From: Cotesia glomerata
Lineage: Eukaryota; Arthropoda; Insecta; Hymenoptera; Braconidae
Assembly: GCF_020080835.1 (NCBI RefSeq)
Contig: NC_058158.1
Location: forward strand, 1,178,001-1,242,000
Length of the DNA stretch: 64,000 nt
Direction: 5' to 3'
Both the position numbers and the translations under genes were made by a program. Positions 50,720-62,072 of the stretch are shown piece after piece. How positions within the stretch are numbered: the first letter of the stretch is position 1; each line of letters starts with the position of its first letter. The notes under the pieces are model-generated. The model ran no database searches and was not told the DNA's origin. It saw only the letters and a program-made list of their open reading frames with translations.

Positions 50720-51095
50720 CTACACGGAAAAAAAAAAACAACACTGATAACTACTTTGTGCAGTACTCAGTACTGCTTTGGAATAAAATGAGGTTAGAAT
50801 GTTTGAGACAGTAGAGAGCGCTACATAAAAACTACTGACTATTGTCTGCACATTACTGAGTCGTGTTCTGGCACTAACCAGTCGTGCTTCGTACAACACT
50901 CACTACTGACTATGAACATTTTTCTAATATTTGTACGAAACAGTAATCATTGCTGTTTTATTTTCTCCGTGTAGAAATTTGAATAGCGCGCTACGCGTGT
51001 GCCTAAATTTTAACCAATAATGAATCGAGGCCCGTTTTTTGCGAGTTTCGACCTTTGACTAAGTTCAAGACTTTCATGTATTTTAATTTAGAGGA
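50720..51095 (-). mobile_element. Mini-Helitron HelB, copy 1 (125 bp, split by a MITE)
   Basis: On the minus strand it begins TCCTCTAAATTAAAATACAT after an A and ends with a GCGCG/CGCGC hairpin, ATTCAAATTT and CTAG. The CTAG is split: C at 50720, TA (50721-50722), the MITE, TA (50972-50973), G at 50974. Without the MITE and one TA it is 125 bp. It lies between A and T of a HelA sequence with no target duplication, as expected for a Helitron. Confidence 0.85.
50723..50971. mobile_element. MITE, CACGGAGAAAATAAAACAGC family, copy 2 (249 bp)
   Basis: Reverse-oriented relative of 37740-37994. Begins CACGGAAAAAAAAAAACAAC, ends GTTTTATTTTCTCCGTG, with TA on each side. The TA target is the TA of the terminal CTAG of HelB, so the duplication can be checked against the intact second HelB copy at 56597. 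Confidence 0.92.
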
Positions 51096-51418
51096 TTGAC
51101 GTTTTTAAAGATATAAGCTCGCCCCGATGTTACACACATCAAGAGCTTTCATTTGAGTACCCACATGCATTTTTGATATATTCATTTATGTAATATATAT
51201 AAATATATGAAAAATTGATGTGGATACTCAAATGAAAGGTCTTGATGAGTGTAATATCGAGATGAGCTTATATCTTTAAAAATATCAATAGTTGACAAAA
51301 TACAAGGTAATTTCTTAATTTTGTTAAATTGCACTTTACTTTCTTAAATATTGACGTTTTTTAAGATATAAGCTCATCTCGATGTTACACTCATCAAGAG
51401 CTTTCATTTGAATACCCA

Positions 51419-52185
51419 CACTGATAGAAGGATTTAGTTCTATTTAATAAGATTTAGTAACAAACCTTTCATTACCAAATATTTAGTAATAGGCACTAAA
51501 TCATCTATTAAAGCCCATTTAGTACCACCAAATAAATATTTAGTAGTATTTAACAAATGATTTATTGGTACTCAATAAATCGTTTATTGGTATCAAAGAA
51601 ATTAATTTTTTAACTAATTTTAGCGTGTAACCAAACTTTTTAACTTAAAATAAATAAAAATAATTAAAATAAATAATTTTAAGTAAAAATATAAGGTATT
51701 TAAAAGAGAAGAATCTCATTAAATTATATTTTTTCGTTTGAGACATTTATAAAATTTAAAATTAAACAAGTTTTTAACACATCAATAATAGACAAATTAA
51801 AAAATGTAAACTAAACTCCACGGCGAAAAGACATAAATAGAAGATATTTATTGGGAGTATGTGTGTTTTTAAAGGTTTAATAAATCTCCCAAAATTGAGC
51901 TAAGTTAGTGAATAGGCTATGTATCACATAAACATTGGAATTAAAGCATAGCCATCTACCGACAATACTTGCCAAAGAAATATTTAGTACCTGTTACTAA
52001 ATATTATTTGGTGGAACTAAATATTTATTTCCATGTAATAAGGCTTTGTTCATATAAAGAAATTATTTATTAAACTGTAACAAATAAAATTGATGGGTAC
52101 AAAATATTTGTTTCTCCCAAATAAATGAATAAAAATTTTGTTACTAAATCAGTTTAGTACTCTGTACTAAATCCTTCTATTAGTG
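51419..52185. mobile_element. TIR element with CACTRATAGAAGGATTTAGT ends (767 bp)
   Basis: The left end CACTGATAGAAGGATTTAGT and right end (complement CACTAATAGAAGGATTTAGT) match 19 of 20 bases, with further matching inwards (GATTTAGTAACAAA). CA on both sides is consistent with a 2-bp duplication of the HelA sequence ACCCACATGC. The interior is packed with ATTTAGTA/TTTATTGGTA words and has no coding frame. Confidence 0.88.
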
Positions 52186-52227
52186 CACATGCATTTTTAA
52201 TATATTTTTCATATATACATATATGTA

Positions 52228-52259
<32 letters not shown>

Positions 52260-52741
52260 AATTGATGTGGGTACTCAAATGAAATGTCTTGATGAGTGTA
52301 ATATCGAGATGAGCTTATATCTTTAAAAATGTCAATAGTTGACAAGATACAAGGTAATTTCTTAATTTTGTTAAATTGCACTGTACTTTCTTCATTATTG
52401 ACGTTTTTAAAGATATAAACTCATCCTGATGTTACACTGATCAAAAGCTTTCATTTGAGTACCCACATGCATTTTTGATATATTTTTCATATATCCATAT
52501 ATGTAATATATATAAATATATAAAAAAATGATGTGGGTACTCAAATGAAAGCTTTTGATCAGTGTAACATCGGGATGAGCTTATATCTTTAAACGCGTCA
52601 ATATTTCCCAAGATAAAAGGTAATTTCTTAATTATGATTCTAGAGATTCCATTAGAGACATTAAATTCTACTAAAAAAAATCGATTTTATCATATGAATA
52701 TCTTGAAGACAAAATTTTTCTTATTCTCTTAATAATATAGA

Positions 52742-54643
52742 TTATTTTAAAGTGAAGTTTGAGTTCGTTGTTCAAAATTTAAACCATAATGATATTTTAT
52801 CACTTATTTTATAAAATTTAAAATGTATTACTTATGTTTACAATTAATAAATTTAAAATTTTGATAAAAAAATAAGTTTTTAAATGAAAACTTGTCCTAA
52901 AATTACTTAAATAATATTTTTGATAAAAATCTTGAGTTTTTAAAGTTTCAAACTAAAAAAAATTTGAAATAGATTAAATTATGATAAAAAAATCAGCAAA
53001 TGATCGAAAACAAAGTATGTTTTTCTATTATCAAAAAATCTGTTAAAAATATTTGACCGACGATTAAGTTAATTCATTATACATACAGTGATTGAGGAAT
53101 CAAATAGCTCGAGTCAACCGCGGGGTAGAACTAGGTACATATTGTACCGACTCAATATATATGCTTTGTATTTTGTATAAGTAGAAGTAGTATAGACTCA
53201 AACATTAGTGTGATGTCTGATGTGGATAAATATACATACATTTACACACACAGCGAACCAAGGGGCTGGAAAATAGAGACCGAGAATGAGTTGAGCGAAA
53301 AAAAGCAAACCCGGGGTTATAAGTAAAAAGAGGCGAGATTGACTAAAAAATAATAAAAAAAAAGAAAGAGATTTTGAGAGCAAGCGTTACTGACATTACT
53401 TGAATATATTTGACGTACTCTCATCAGCTCTCTCGCTCGGAGGCTCCTGTGGCCAAATATTTATTTATTTACCCGATTATCTACATTTATGTTTCGCTGA
53501 TTCTGACTCCTATCCGAGGTTATGAGAACTCTCTATAGACACAGCCCGCGATATTAAACGTAGGATTTAAATTGAAGGTATTTGCGCCATCACCGGACAA
53601 TAACCCGATTACCGATCAACGATTAATTAACAAATAATAATAAGCAAGTGTTATTGACCTTTTATCGTACAAGTTCCTTTGGCTACGGCTTAGTTTGCAT
53701 TATCTTCACCTCCCTTTTTTTTATCGGATGGAAAAATGTTTATTTGCATGCACAGAAAATTACAGTTGGCTTCGTAATCCCGGATTAGATTTTTATTATT
53801 GTTACCTTGCTGTGTAATATAATTCATTTTTACGATTTTACAATTGCAGAATTTTTTTCGCAATTTTTAAACAATCTTACAGTTTTGCTGTTCAGAAAAA
53901 AATTATTTTTACTTCTGAGAATATCTTTTTGTTCTACTAAAAAAATATTTTATTCTTCTGCTAAAAATTTATTCACTAAAATAATTAATAATACTAAAGT
54001 TAGCCGACGTTTTTAATTTTTTTTCAATAATTAAATTACAACAAAAAAATATTTTTCAAAAATTGCACTTGCAGTTTTTCAAGTTTTTTACAAATGAATT
54101 TTTTTTTTGTAATGATTTTTTCAATAAAAAAAAATTCTAAAAATTTTTAGATGCTAACTTAATATTTATAAATAATTAACTTAATTCCAGAGACAAATTT
54201 TTAAATTAAGAAATTAATTTTCAAGTTTTATCATCTTAATTTAAATAGAAAAATTTTTTAAAAGAAAATTTTCTTAGTTTAAATAAATTTTACTTGATTC
54301 AAAAATGTTTTATTTTAATTTAAGACAATTAAAATCTTTAAATTAATGATTTTGATTCAAAATTTGTCTTTGAAAAAAAAATATACATTTATTAAAAAAA
54401 TTTTCTCTTATTATTGTCTTTTTTCTGAGACAAGAAAAAAATTCTTAATAATTATTGGGAAAATATTTTTTTTTTTTTTAAATAATTGTTAACATTAATT
54501 TTTAATTAATTTATTATAATAAAAGAAAATATTTTATAATTAATAAGATAGATATTAATATCCTTTCGTGAAAAAATCGTCTTAAATTTCTTAATTAAAT
54601 CATTTTTCTGCTTGATTCAAATTTTATTTTAAAAAATCTACTA
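52742..54643. other. Non-coding; island 53.05-53.80 kb
   Basis: A/T-rich at both ends with a balanced single-copy island in the middle (frames of 61 and 69 codons without domains). A GTCGGCTAACTT-type element lies at 53985-54170, and CAAG/CTTG-rich decayed MITE sequence at about 54220-54400. Confidence 0.45.
53985..54170. repeat. GTCGGCTAACTT-family TIR element
   Basis: Begins ACTAAAGTTAGCCGACGTTT and ends TTTTAGATGCTAACTTAATA, degenerate inverted ends. The interior phrases TTGCACTTGCAGTTTTTCAA and TTTTACAAATGAA are shared with the 29.8-30.1 kb copies in the opposite orientation. Confidence 0.65.
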
Positions 54644-54866
54644 CACTAAAAAAAAAAATTAACTTGAATCAAGAGAAAAATTCTTGAACCAAGAAAATAA
54701 TTTTTAAGAGTTTCACTGTCTTGAAGCAAGACGAAAAATTTTTAAATTGAGTAAAATTTACTTAAACCAAGAAAAATTTCTTAGTTTAAAAATTTTTCTA
54801 CTCAAATCAAGAAGATAAAATTTTTCAAAATTATTTACTTAATTCAAGTAAATTTTTTTTTCTGTG
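54644..54866. mobile_element. MITE with CACTAAAA / TTTTCTGTG ends (223 bp)
   Basis: TA then CACTAAAAAAAAAAATTAAC and TTGAATCAAG at the left; CTTAATTCAAGTAAATTTTT and TTCTGTG then TA at the right. The interior is built of complementary CTTGAATCAAG/CTTGGTTTAAG words, so most of the element can fold. A decayed reverse relative lies at 18060-18236. Confidence 0.82.
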
Positions 54867-56032
54867 TACCGTTCAATAGGTCAATTAAATTAAAGGATCA
54901 TGTCAATAAATATTGTAATATTGAGTCTGGTCATAAAAGTGTCTCTTTTATTGGGCAAGGTCGTGAATGAGCAAACGAGGACTTTGGTGTAACAATATTG
55001 GCAACAAAATCCAGTAAACCAGTGACTGGAGCGTTACTCCAAATATTACCAACTCAAACAACGATCCGAGTGCGACTACTTCCCACTCCTGAATCAGAGG
55101 TAAAGTAAAGATTTGTTCGGCCAAATAATAGCTCGGGCAAGGGGTGGAAAAGTAACAGAGAATAAAAATGTTGGGGTTGAGCGGTGAGCAGAACTCGAAT
55201 GAGAATAAATATAGAATAGGAAAGAACTTCCGATTGTGGATTCTGGGTTGTACCTAAAGAACCCGGTAGAAAGTGGAGCTCGGTAATAGATTTGTATGAT
55301 TGTTAAAGTTTGCTCGGATAAAAGCTGGATAATCTGAGAAATTAAAATTGTTGGAAGAGTATCTGGAATTTGTTTGATAAAAAAAAAAATAATTTTTAGT
55401 TTGTAATGTGGATGTCACTGTTTCGTAAAAAAATGTAATTGTTTCGAGGGAAGAGCAGATAAAGGGTCCTCGACCTCACGAGAGGACGGAGATAATGAGA
55501 ATAAGAAAAAACGCATACATGACGCTTTGCTTTCATAAAATAATGTGTGTGTGTATCTATTTATATGTGCTGGCACTATACTACCGATGCATTATTATTT
55601 TACGAGCGTAATATAAGCGGCTACGGGGGGATTTGTTATTGAATTTACACTTAAGACTAAGACTCGTATTGGAAAAGACCACTGAGAGCTGTCGAGATAG
55701 CTCGCGGATAATTTTATCGATGATAATTAAACGATAAATATCTGATCGGTTTGTTTGCACCCGACCTACATTACTTTGAGATAATATCGTGGTCGTTCGG
55801 CGCCCCCGCGGCAATACACTACTTACTTGATCGTGTGTCGAGTGTAAACATTATTGTCAATTGTGATGCATCTTATTCAAGTACTACCGAGCTCGTCACA
55901 TTTTTCTTTTGAAATAAAGAAAAATATACTAGAAAATATTTGCCAGATAATACAAGTAATAATATTGATAAAAAATTTTTGGTTTAAATTATTAAAAAAA
56001 TTTTTTTTTATACTCTAAACACAGATTGCCAA
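54867..56032. other. Non-coding single-copy stretch
   Basis: Balanced composition to about 55880. The only longer frame (77 codons, minus, 55814-55581) has no recognised domain. No repeat structure seen. Confidence 0.42.
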
Positions 56033-56203
56033 CTAGCAACCTTGCAGTCACTATGCTCTATTGAACAATGACTTTTATTAAATTGCACTGTACTTTCTTA
56101 AATATTGACATTTTTAAAGATTTAAGCTCGTCCTGATGTTACTCTCATCAAGAGCTTTCATTTGAGTACCCACATGCATTTTGGATATATTTTTTATATA
56201 TAC

Positions 56204-56283
<80 letters not shown>

Positions 56284-56596
56284 AATTGATGTGGGTACTC
56301 AAATGAAAGGTCTCGATGAGTGTAACATCGGGATGAGCTTATATCTTTAAAATTGTAAATAGTTCACGAGATACAGGGTAATGTCTTAATTATGTATCTA
56401 GAGATAGAGCGTTTTCAAATGCAGCCTAAATACTTATCATCATAAATTGACTATCGGTAAGAATGATATGAAACCTTGAAAAGGCACAAATTCAAGTCAA
56501 GACCTTTGCAATGACACTAAATTTCACTAAAAAAACCGATTTTATCATATGACTATCCTAAAAACAAAATCTTTCTCATTCTCTTAATAATATAGA
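56033..56596 (-). mobile_element. Helitron HelA, copy 9 (reversed, one unit, hairpin deleted)
   Basis: CTAG at 56033-56036 after A; the other end AATAATATAGA reaches 56596. A deletion between GCAGTCACTATG and CTCTATTGAAC removed the right half of the terminal hairpin and neighbouring sequence. The single inverted-repeat unit has a (TA)n centre at 56210-56278. A second Helitron (HelB) abuts its 5' end exactly. Confidence 0.85.
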
Positions 56597-56721
56597 CTAG
56601 CAATTTGAATAGCGCGCTACGCGCGCGCCTAAATTTTAACCAATAATGAATCGTGGCCTGTTTTTTGCGAGTTTCGACCTTTGACTAACTTCAAGACTTT
56701 CATGTATTTTAATTTAAAGGA
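56597..56721 (-). mobile_element. Mini-Helitron HelB, copy 2 (125 bp, intact)
   Basis: On the minus strand it begins TCCTTTAAATTAAAATACAT after an A and ends in the GCGCG-CTA-CGCGC type hairpin, ATTCAAATTG and CTAG. The next minus-strand bases are TCTATATT, the start of HelA copy 9, so HelB sits exactly in the A|T joint where HelA had inserted. Same length as copy 1 after removing its MITE. A complete Helitron this short has no coding capacity. Confidence 0.85.
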
Positions 56722-59700
56722 TTATCTGGAAGTTTTTTGGAAAAATACAGAAAATAAAAATTTTTTTTATTTTTTCACGGAAATTATCTCGAGAAAAATT
56801 AAATTTTCTTGCTTTGAAAAATTGAAAAATCTGAAGCGACGGCTTACCGAGAAAATAATTGTTTTTTTGGGTAGCAAAAACGAGTATAAACTTATGTGAA
56901 TAGCAGAAAGTAAGCCCGGAGATCCATTTGCACGTCAGTTCATTGCGCTCGGATCCATGCCAAAGAATCGTCACAACCTAGATTTCATGGGTGTATGAAT
57001 TGTAGGAAAAAATATTAGATAAACCGCTTTCGAGTAGTTTTACAGTCAACATACACAGCTTCACATCAATCTTCTATATAAATATTATTTATTATTAAAT
57101 AAATTATTTATTATGGAACTTTCGAAACTGCAGGTTTTTTCCCATCGTCCTGTCCATAGCATCCATTATATCTATAGTGGGAAACGATAAATTTGGTGAA
57201 TGTAAATCATCAGTTAGCACAGCTCGTTAGCGCCCGTGACTGTGAAAGCAGTGTCTACACTTTATTATACACGTGTTTATCAACATAATATCACATCATC
57301 GGTCTTAGTAAATATTAAAATATATAAAAATTTATTAGTATTTTTTTTTTCTGTATTATTCATATGTAGTGTTGATGCGATACATAATAATCGATAGGAT
57401 CCAACATAAGAAAATATTAATGTACACTAAAATTAAATATTCAATTAACGAAACAATAAATATAATAAAAAGAAGATGTAATTATGAAAGGTGTGAAACC
57501 TTTTTCGAGAACAAAGTCGTGGCCGACGGACTCATAGATCAGATAGATGTTTATCTACCGGTGTGAAATGGAAGTGGGGAAAACCCAAATGAAAATTTAT
57601 TGCTGTATTATATACATGAAAAATAAAGACGCAAGATGTAAAAGTTTTTTTTTTTTAGATGTATGTGTATATGTAAGCAAGACAGTGACCGGGGATGGAG
57701 ATGGGGGTGTCTATTTGCGTAGAATCCGAGATCGGACAAGTGCCGAGCAGAGGAGTTAAGTTGAGCTAGGCTTTTGTCAGAGTTCAGAGTCGCCGCCGAC
57801 GTGGGTGGCTCCTTTGCACCCTCAGCTTCTCTTTTGACGTTTTCACCTATTATGCTTTTCACTACTGTCTACTGTCTTTGACATCTTCTGAGATATTTGT
57901 ACAGTTAGAGATGTAATGTTAGAAATTTCGAAACCTCGGGAAATTGTTATAAATGTATGATTAAAACACTTTCAAAATTACTTTGACGTAAGAAAAACTA
58001 GAAGTTTAAGTGTGAAAATAATTTTTTAAAAAAAGTATTTTTGGTGTTTTTTATCTGGATCAAAATTGTAAACAAAAATATTTTTTTTAAAGATAAAGTT
58101 TTAATTTTTTATCCGAAATTTTAATTTTAAACTTTTATAGCTTTAATTTTTTGTAAATATTTAATCAAGAAATTAAATTAATTTCTTTGATATAATTTTT
58201 CTTTACATTACGTAAAAAAAACTAGAAGTTTCAGTTTGAAAATAATTTATTAAAAAATTTATTTTTGGTGTTTTTTATCTGGATCAAAATTTTGAACAAA
58301 AATTGGTAAATTTTTTTTGTTAAAGATATAATTTCAATTTTTTATCTGAAATTTTAATTTCTAAGTTTAATCGCTTTAATTTTTTGTAAATATTTAATAA
58401 AATAAATTAAATTAATTTCTTTGATAAAATTTTTCTTTGAAATTACGTAAAAAACTATAAGTTTAAATGTGAAAATAAATTTTTAAAAAGTTATTTTTGG
58501 TGTTTTTTATCTGGATCAAAATTTTGAACAAAAATTGATAAAATTTTTTTTTTTAAAGATAAAGCTTCAATTTTTTATCTGAAATTTTAATTTTAAACTT
58601 TTATCGCTTCAAATTTTCAATAAAATAAATTAAATTAATTTCTGCAATGTAATTTTATCATACTTAAACGATTTAAAAAGCAAATTTTATCAAAATATCA
58701 TTTTAAGATAGAAAATTTGAAATTTAAATAACAAACTTACATTAAAAAGATCCAAATTTATAATTAAGCAATTTTCTACGTTAAAAATTGGCTCAAAATT
58801 TGAAAAAAGAATACAAGATACGTAAAAATTGATAAAAAAATTTTTTATCGAAAATAAAATGTCTATTCTTGGTCGAAAATTTTGAAAATTTTTATATAAT
58901 AAATTTCTTTAATAATTTTTAACATAATTTTCTTCTAGTTTCATCATAAGTGTGCAGTATAACTTTAAAAATTTTCCTTTGGCCAGAAAATTAAATAAAT
59001 AAAGACAAGCTTTAGTATTACCGCCTAAATTTTCCATAATAAGCTTTCCCGCAAAGAGCAATCTCGAAATGGACACGGTCGAATATTTGCTCGCGGGTAT
59101 ATAGTTAAATAGCGGTACTTTCTGAATTTAGGAAAGAGCCCACTTCCCAATACACTAAATACTCCATAATACACTCCTTTCCTCAGCTGTCTTGATGAGC
59201 TTTATGGAGCGCAGACCGTACGTGCTCCTTTGTATGCACACGACCGGGTCTTGACTCGAAAATTCGGGATGAAATAAAATAAATAAATAAAGTAAAAAAG
59301 TAAAAAGGAGTCTCGAGTGGCGGCTTGAGGCTTTCGACTGTAAAAGGTTGCATCGTCATCCGACATTCGAGATTTTACAACCTCAGTATTTTAAAATATT
59401 TATGTGTACATATAATATGGTTTCGGAGGAAAGAGATATTTTTTTAGTGATGTGTGTGTTTGGTTGAGCCGACGTCTAAAAAGTTTAAATTAAGCGACTG
59501 ATTAAATGGTTTACGGAGATGATTGACGATACACTTCCTTTGTTTTACGTATAATTTCCTTGCCAATATTGGCCGTAGAGTTCAGTTCGGTCTATACTAC
59601 TCACTACTCAGTCTTTATATATATAGGAGTTCGTTCTACGCTTCAAGTCCTCCCGTGATCCACCTCCGCCACCCCGTCTCTCGTACATTGCTTGTGTGTT

Positions 59701-59919
59701 CTTCGCAAACAGACCAATCAATACCAATCTCTTAACTCGACGTATTACGCACGCGTAAAATTACCCAAAGCCCGACTATTATATTCTTTTATCCTATAAA
59801 TTTATTTTATTATTATACATGTCCTACTTCCTTTCATCCTTATTGTTTTTTGATAATTAAACTTCTGGGATAATTGACAGATACAATTTTTCGTAAGAAA
59901 CTTTTTAAAAATAAAATGA
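56722..59919. other. Non-coding; islands and a tandem repeat
   Basis: Balanced patches at about 56.88-57.27, 57.48-57.93 and 59.0-59.8 kb contain only short frames. The longest (84 codons, minus, 57862-57608) has no recognised domain. A tandem repeat occupies 57965-58640. No gene supportable. Confidence 0.43.
57965..58640. repeat. Tandem repeat, 224-232 bp unit, three copies
   Basis: GGTGTTTTTTATCTGGATCA recurs at about 58043, 58267 and 58499. Each is preceded by ACGTAA.AAAACTA.AAGTTT-type sequence and followed by AATTTTTTATC.GAAATTTTA and a CTTTAAT stretch. Confidence 0.85.
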
Positions 59920-61123
59920 TCTATATTATTAAGAGAATAAGCAGAATTTTGTGGCCAGTGTATTTATATGATAAAATTTGGTACCGTTGGAAAAGTCTTG
60001 ATCTGGAGTTGTTCCTTTTCATGGTTTCATATCATTCTCACCAATAGTCAATTTATGATGATAAGCATTTAGGCCGTATTAAAAAATACTCCATCTCTAG
60101 ATACATAATTAAGAAATGACCTTGTATCTTGTCAACTATTGACATTTTTAAAGATATAAGCTCATCCCGATATTACACTCATCAAGACCTTTCATTTGAG
60201 TACCCACATCAATTTTTCATATATTTTATATATTTATATATATATGTATATATGAAAAATATATCAAAAATGCATGTGGGTACTTAAATGAAAGCTTTTA
60301 ATGAGTGTAACATCGGGATGGGATTATATCTTTAAATACATCAATAGTTAAGAAAGTACTATGCAATTTAATATAATTAAGAAATGAAATTGTATCTTGT
60401 CAACTATTGACAATTTTTAAGATATAAGCTCATCCCGATGTTACACTCAACAAGACTTTTCATTTGAGTACCCACATCAATTTTTCATATATTTTATATA
60501 TTTAGGGGAGGGGGGGGGGCAAAATGGGGTACTTAAGAAACCGTTATGATTTTAAGGACTTAAATATGCTGATTTTTCTCGTTTTCAGTCGTAATTGAAG
60601 GAAAATAATCAAATTTCAAGTTGCCGTAGAAAAAAATTTTTTTTTTATTGCGGGCAAAATGGGGTACCCCCTGAAAAAGTGAAAAAAAATTTCATTATCT
60701 GAAAATGAAATGTCGTTAAAAAAATAACATTTTCTTATCGATAAGTCTGCGAAGAACCCAGAGAGATGAACAAATCACCCAAAAAAGAAACATTGTTATA
60801 GTTGACGCAATATACTTCTAACAAAAATTGAGGTAGCAAAAAAAATTTTTTAATTTTGTAGTAATTTTTGACGGGTTTCGCTTGAGTAAAAATAATATCA
60901 AGATAAAAAAAGAGTTCCCTTGAGAAGATTCTAATTTTTGGATCTCCCGGTGAAAAATTTTTTAGACATAGTTTGCACACAATTCCAAGCAATAGCACGA
61001 AAAAAAACGTTCGTAATTTTTTTGCACTCTCTTTCTTGGTTTAGGGATTCAGGAAAATTTTTTCAAGTTGAATGATCTTGTAGGCCTAAAGATCTTACTG
61101 TTTAAATTAAATATCTCACAAGC

Positions 61124-62072
61124 CCACCAAATGATTTTGAAGAAATTGGCGGCCTCTGACATAGTTTTCTGAGCATTGATAGTTAAATTATGACATCAAA
61201 AATTATCCGAGAATAAATTTCGAAGTTATTTGAAAAAGACATTCTTTTAGAATGGTTAGTTTACACAGAAAAAAAGGTTCACTTGAGCCAAGAAAATATT
61301 TTTCTTCCTAATTATTTCCTTGAGCGAAAAAAAAATTTTCTTTTTGACGCAAGAAATTTCACTTATTCCAACAAAATTAACTCTCTTGTTTTAAGAAATA
61401 TGTATCTTGATCCAAGAAAATTTATTTAAGTCAAGAAAATCCTCTTGTTTTGAGAAAATTCAGCCTCTTGCTCCAAAAAATTAAATATAAAGATAGAAAT
61501 AAATTTTCATTAATATTTTTTATTGATTAACATATCAAATGGGAAGATCAAATAATGTTAAATCATTTTTTTTCATTCAATATGTATAATTGCACGCTAA
61601 AATAATATAAAATGGGTATTAAATATTCAAGAGAAAAATTTTCTCAAGGTGAGAAAATTTTTTTCTCAGCTGAAGTAGGTGGCACTGCTTCCCTAAAGTA
61701 TCTAAAAATCTTGATCAAATGTAAAAATTTATTGCATCAAGTATTTATGATAATTTGAATTAAGAAAAAATTACTTCCACCAAAAATAGAATTTCAAGAA
61801 AAATTTTTATTTCGGGTAACACAACTTCAGTCTTCCTTATTCAGGCGCCTGAAAATTTTCTTGAGCCAAGAATTTTGTTCTCCAGTCAAGAAATTTTTCT
61901 TTCTGTGTAAGATTTTTCTTCGACACATTAGAGGTTTACACTCACATACACACACGCCGACAGATATCCTCGTAGGAATATTAAGAACTAGTTCCTAGGA
62001 CCTTAAAAATGTGAAGATCAGATTAGAACTTGATTTTCGAAAATTGGCATCGAACCAATAACTCCCCGATTT
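61124..62072 (-). mobile_element. Decayed microsatellite-bearing element, copy 3 (split)
   Basis: Diverged but collinear with the reverse copy at 30142-31246: ATTGGCGGCCTCTGACATAG, ATGACATCAAAAATTATCCG and TTCGAAGTTATTTGAAAAA on the left of the inserted MITE, then CACATACACACACGCCGACA, CCTTAAAAATGTGAAGATCA and CCAATAACTCCCCGATTTTT on the right. The CA tract is reduced to a few units. Limits are approximate. Confidence 0.62.
61264..61907. mobile_element. MITE, CACAGAAAAAAAGGTTCACTT family, copy 2 (644 bp)
   Basis: TA, CACAGAAAAAAAGGTTCACT at the left and TTTTTCTTTCTGTG, TA at the right. Close in sequence to 47480-48526 but without its internal duplication, so this is nearer the ancestral form. 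Non-coding. Confidence 0.9.

Larger units (their letters stand above)
50602..52741 (-). mobile_element. Helitron HelA, copy 8 (complete ends, carrying three later insertions)
   Basis: Reversed. CTAG at 50602-50605 follows A, with an intact GCAGTCAC/GTGACTGC hairpin. The other end AATAATATAGA (52741) precedes T. Several inverted-repeat units are present, but the element is interrupted by HelB (50720-51095, itself holding a MITE) and by a TIR element (51419-52185). Removing the insertions restores an uninterrupted HelA sequence at both joints (AAATA|TTGACG and ACCCA|CATGC). Confidence 0.87.

Noticed and set aside
56114..56302. Minus frame with alternating Tyr-Ile
   Set aside because: Translation of (TA)n in a HelA unit, not a gene.
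60735..60998. 87-codon minus frame as a transposase fragment of the G-tract element
   Set aside because: No DDE/D, helix-turn-helix or other transposase feature; low-complexity aromatic and leucine-rich composition typical of A/T-rich non-coding DNA.
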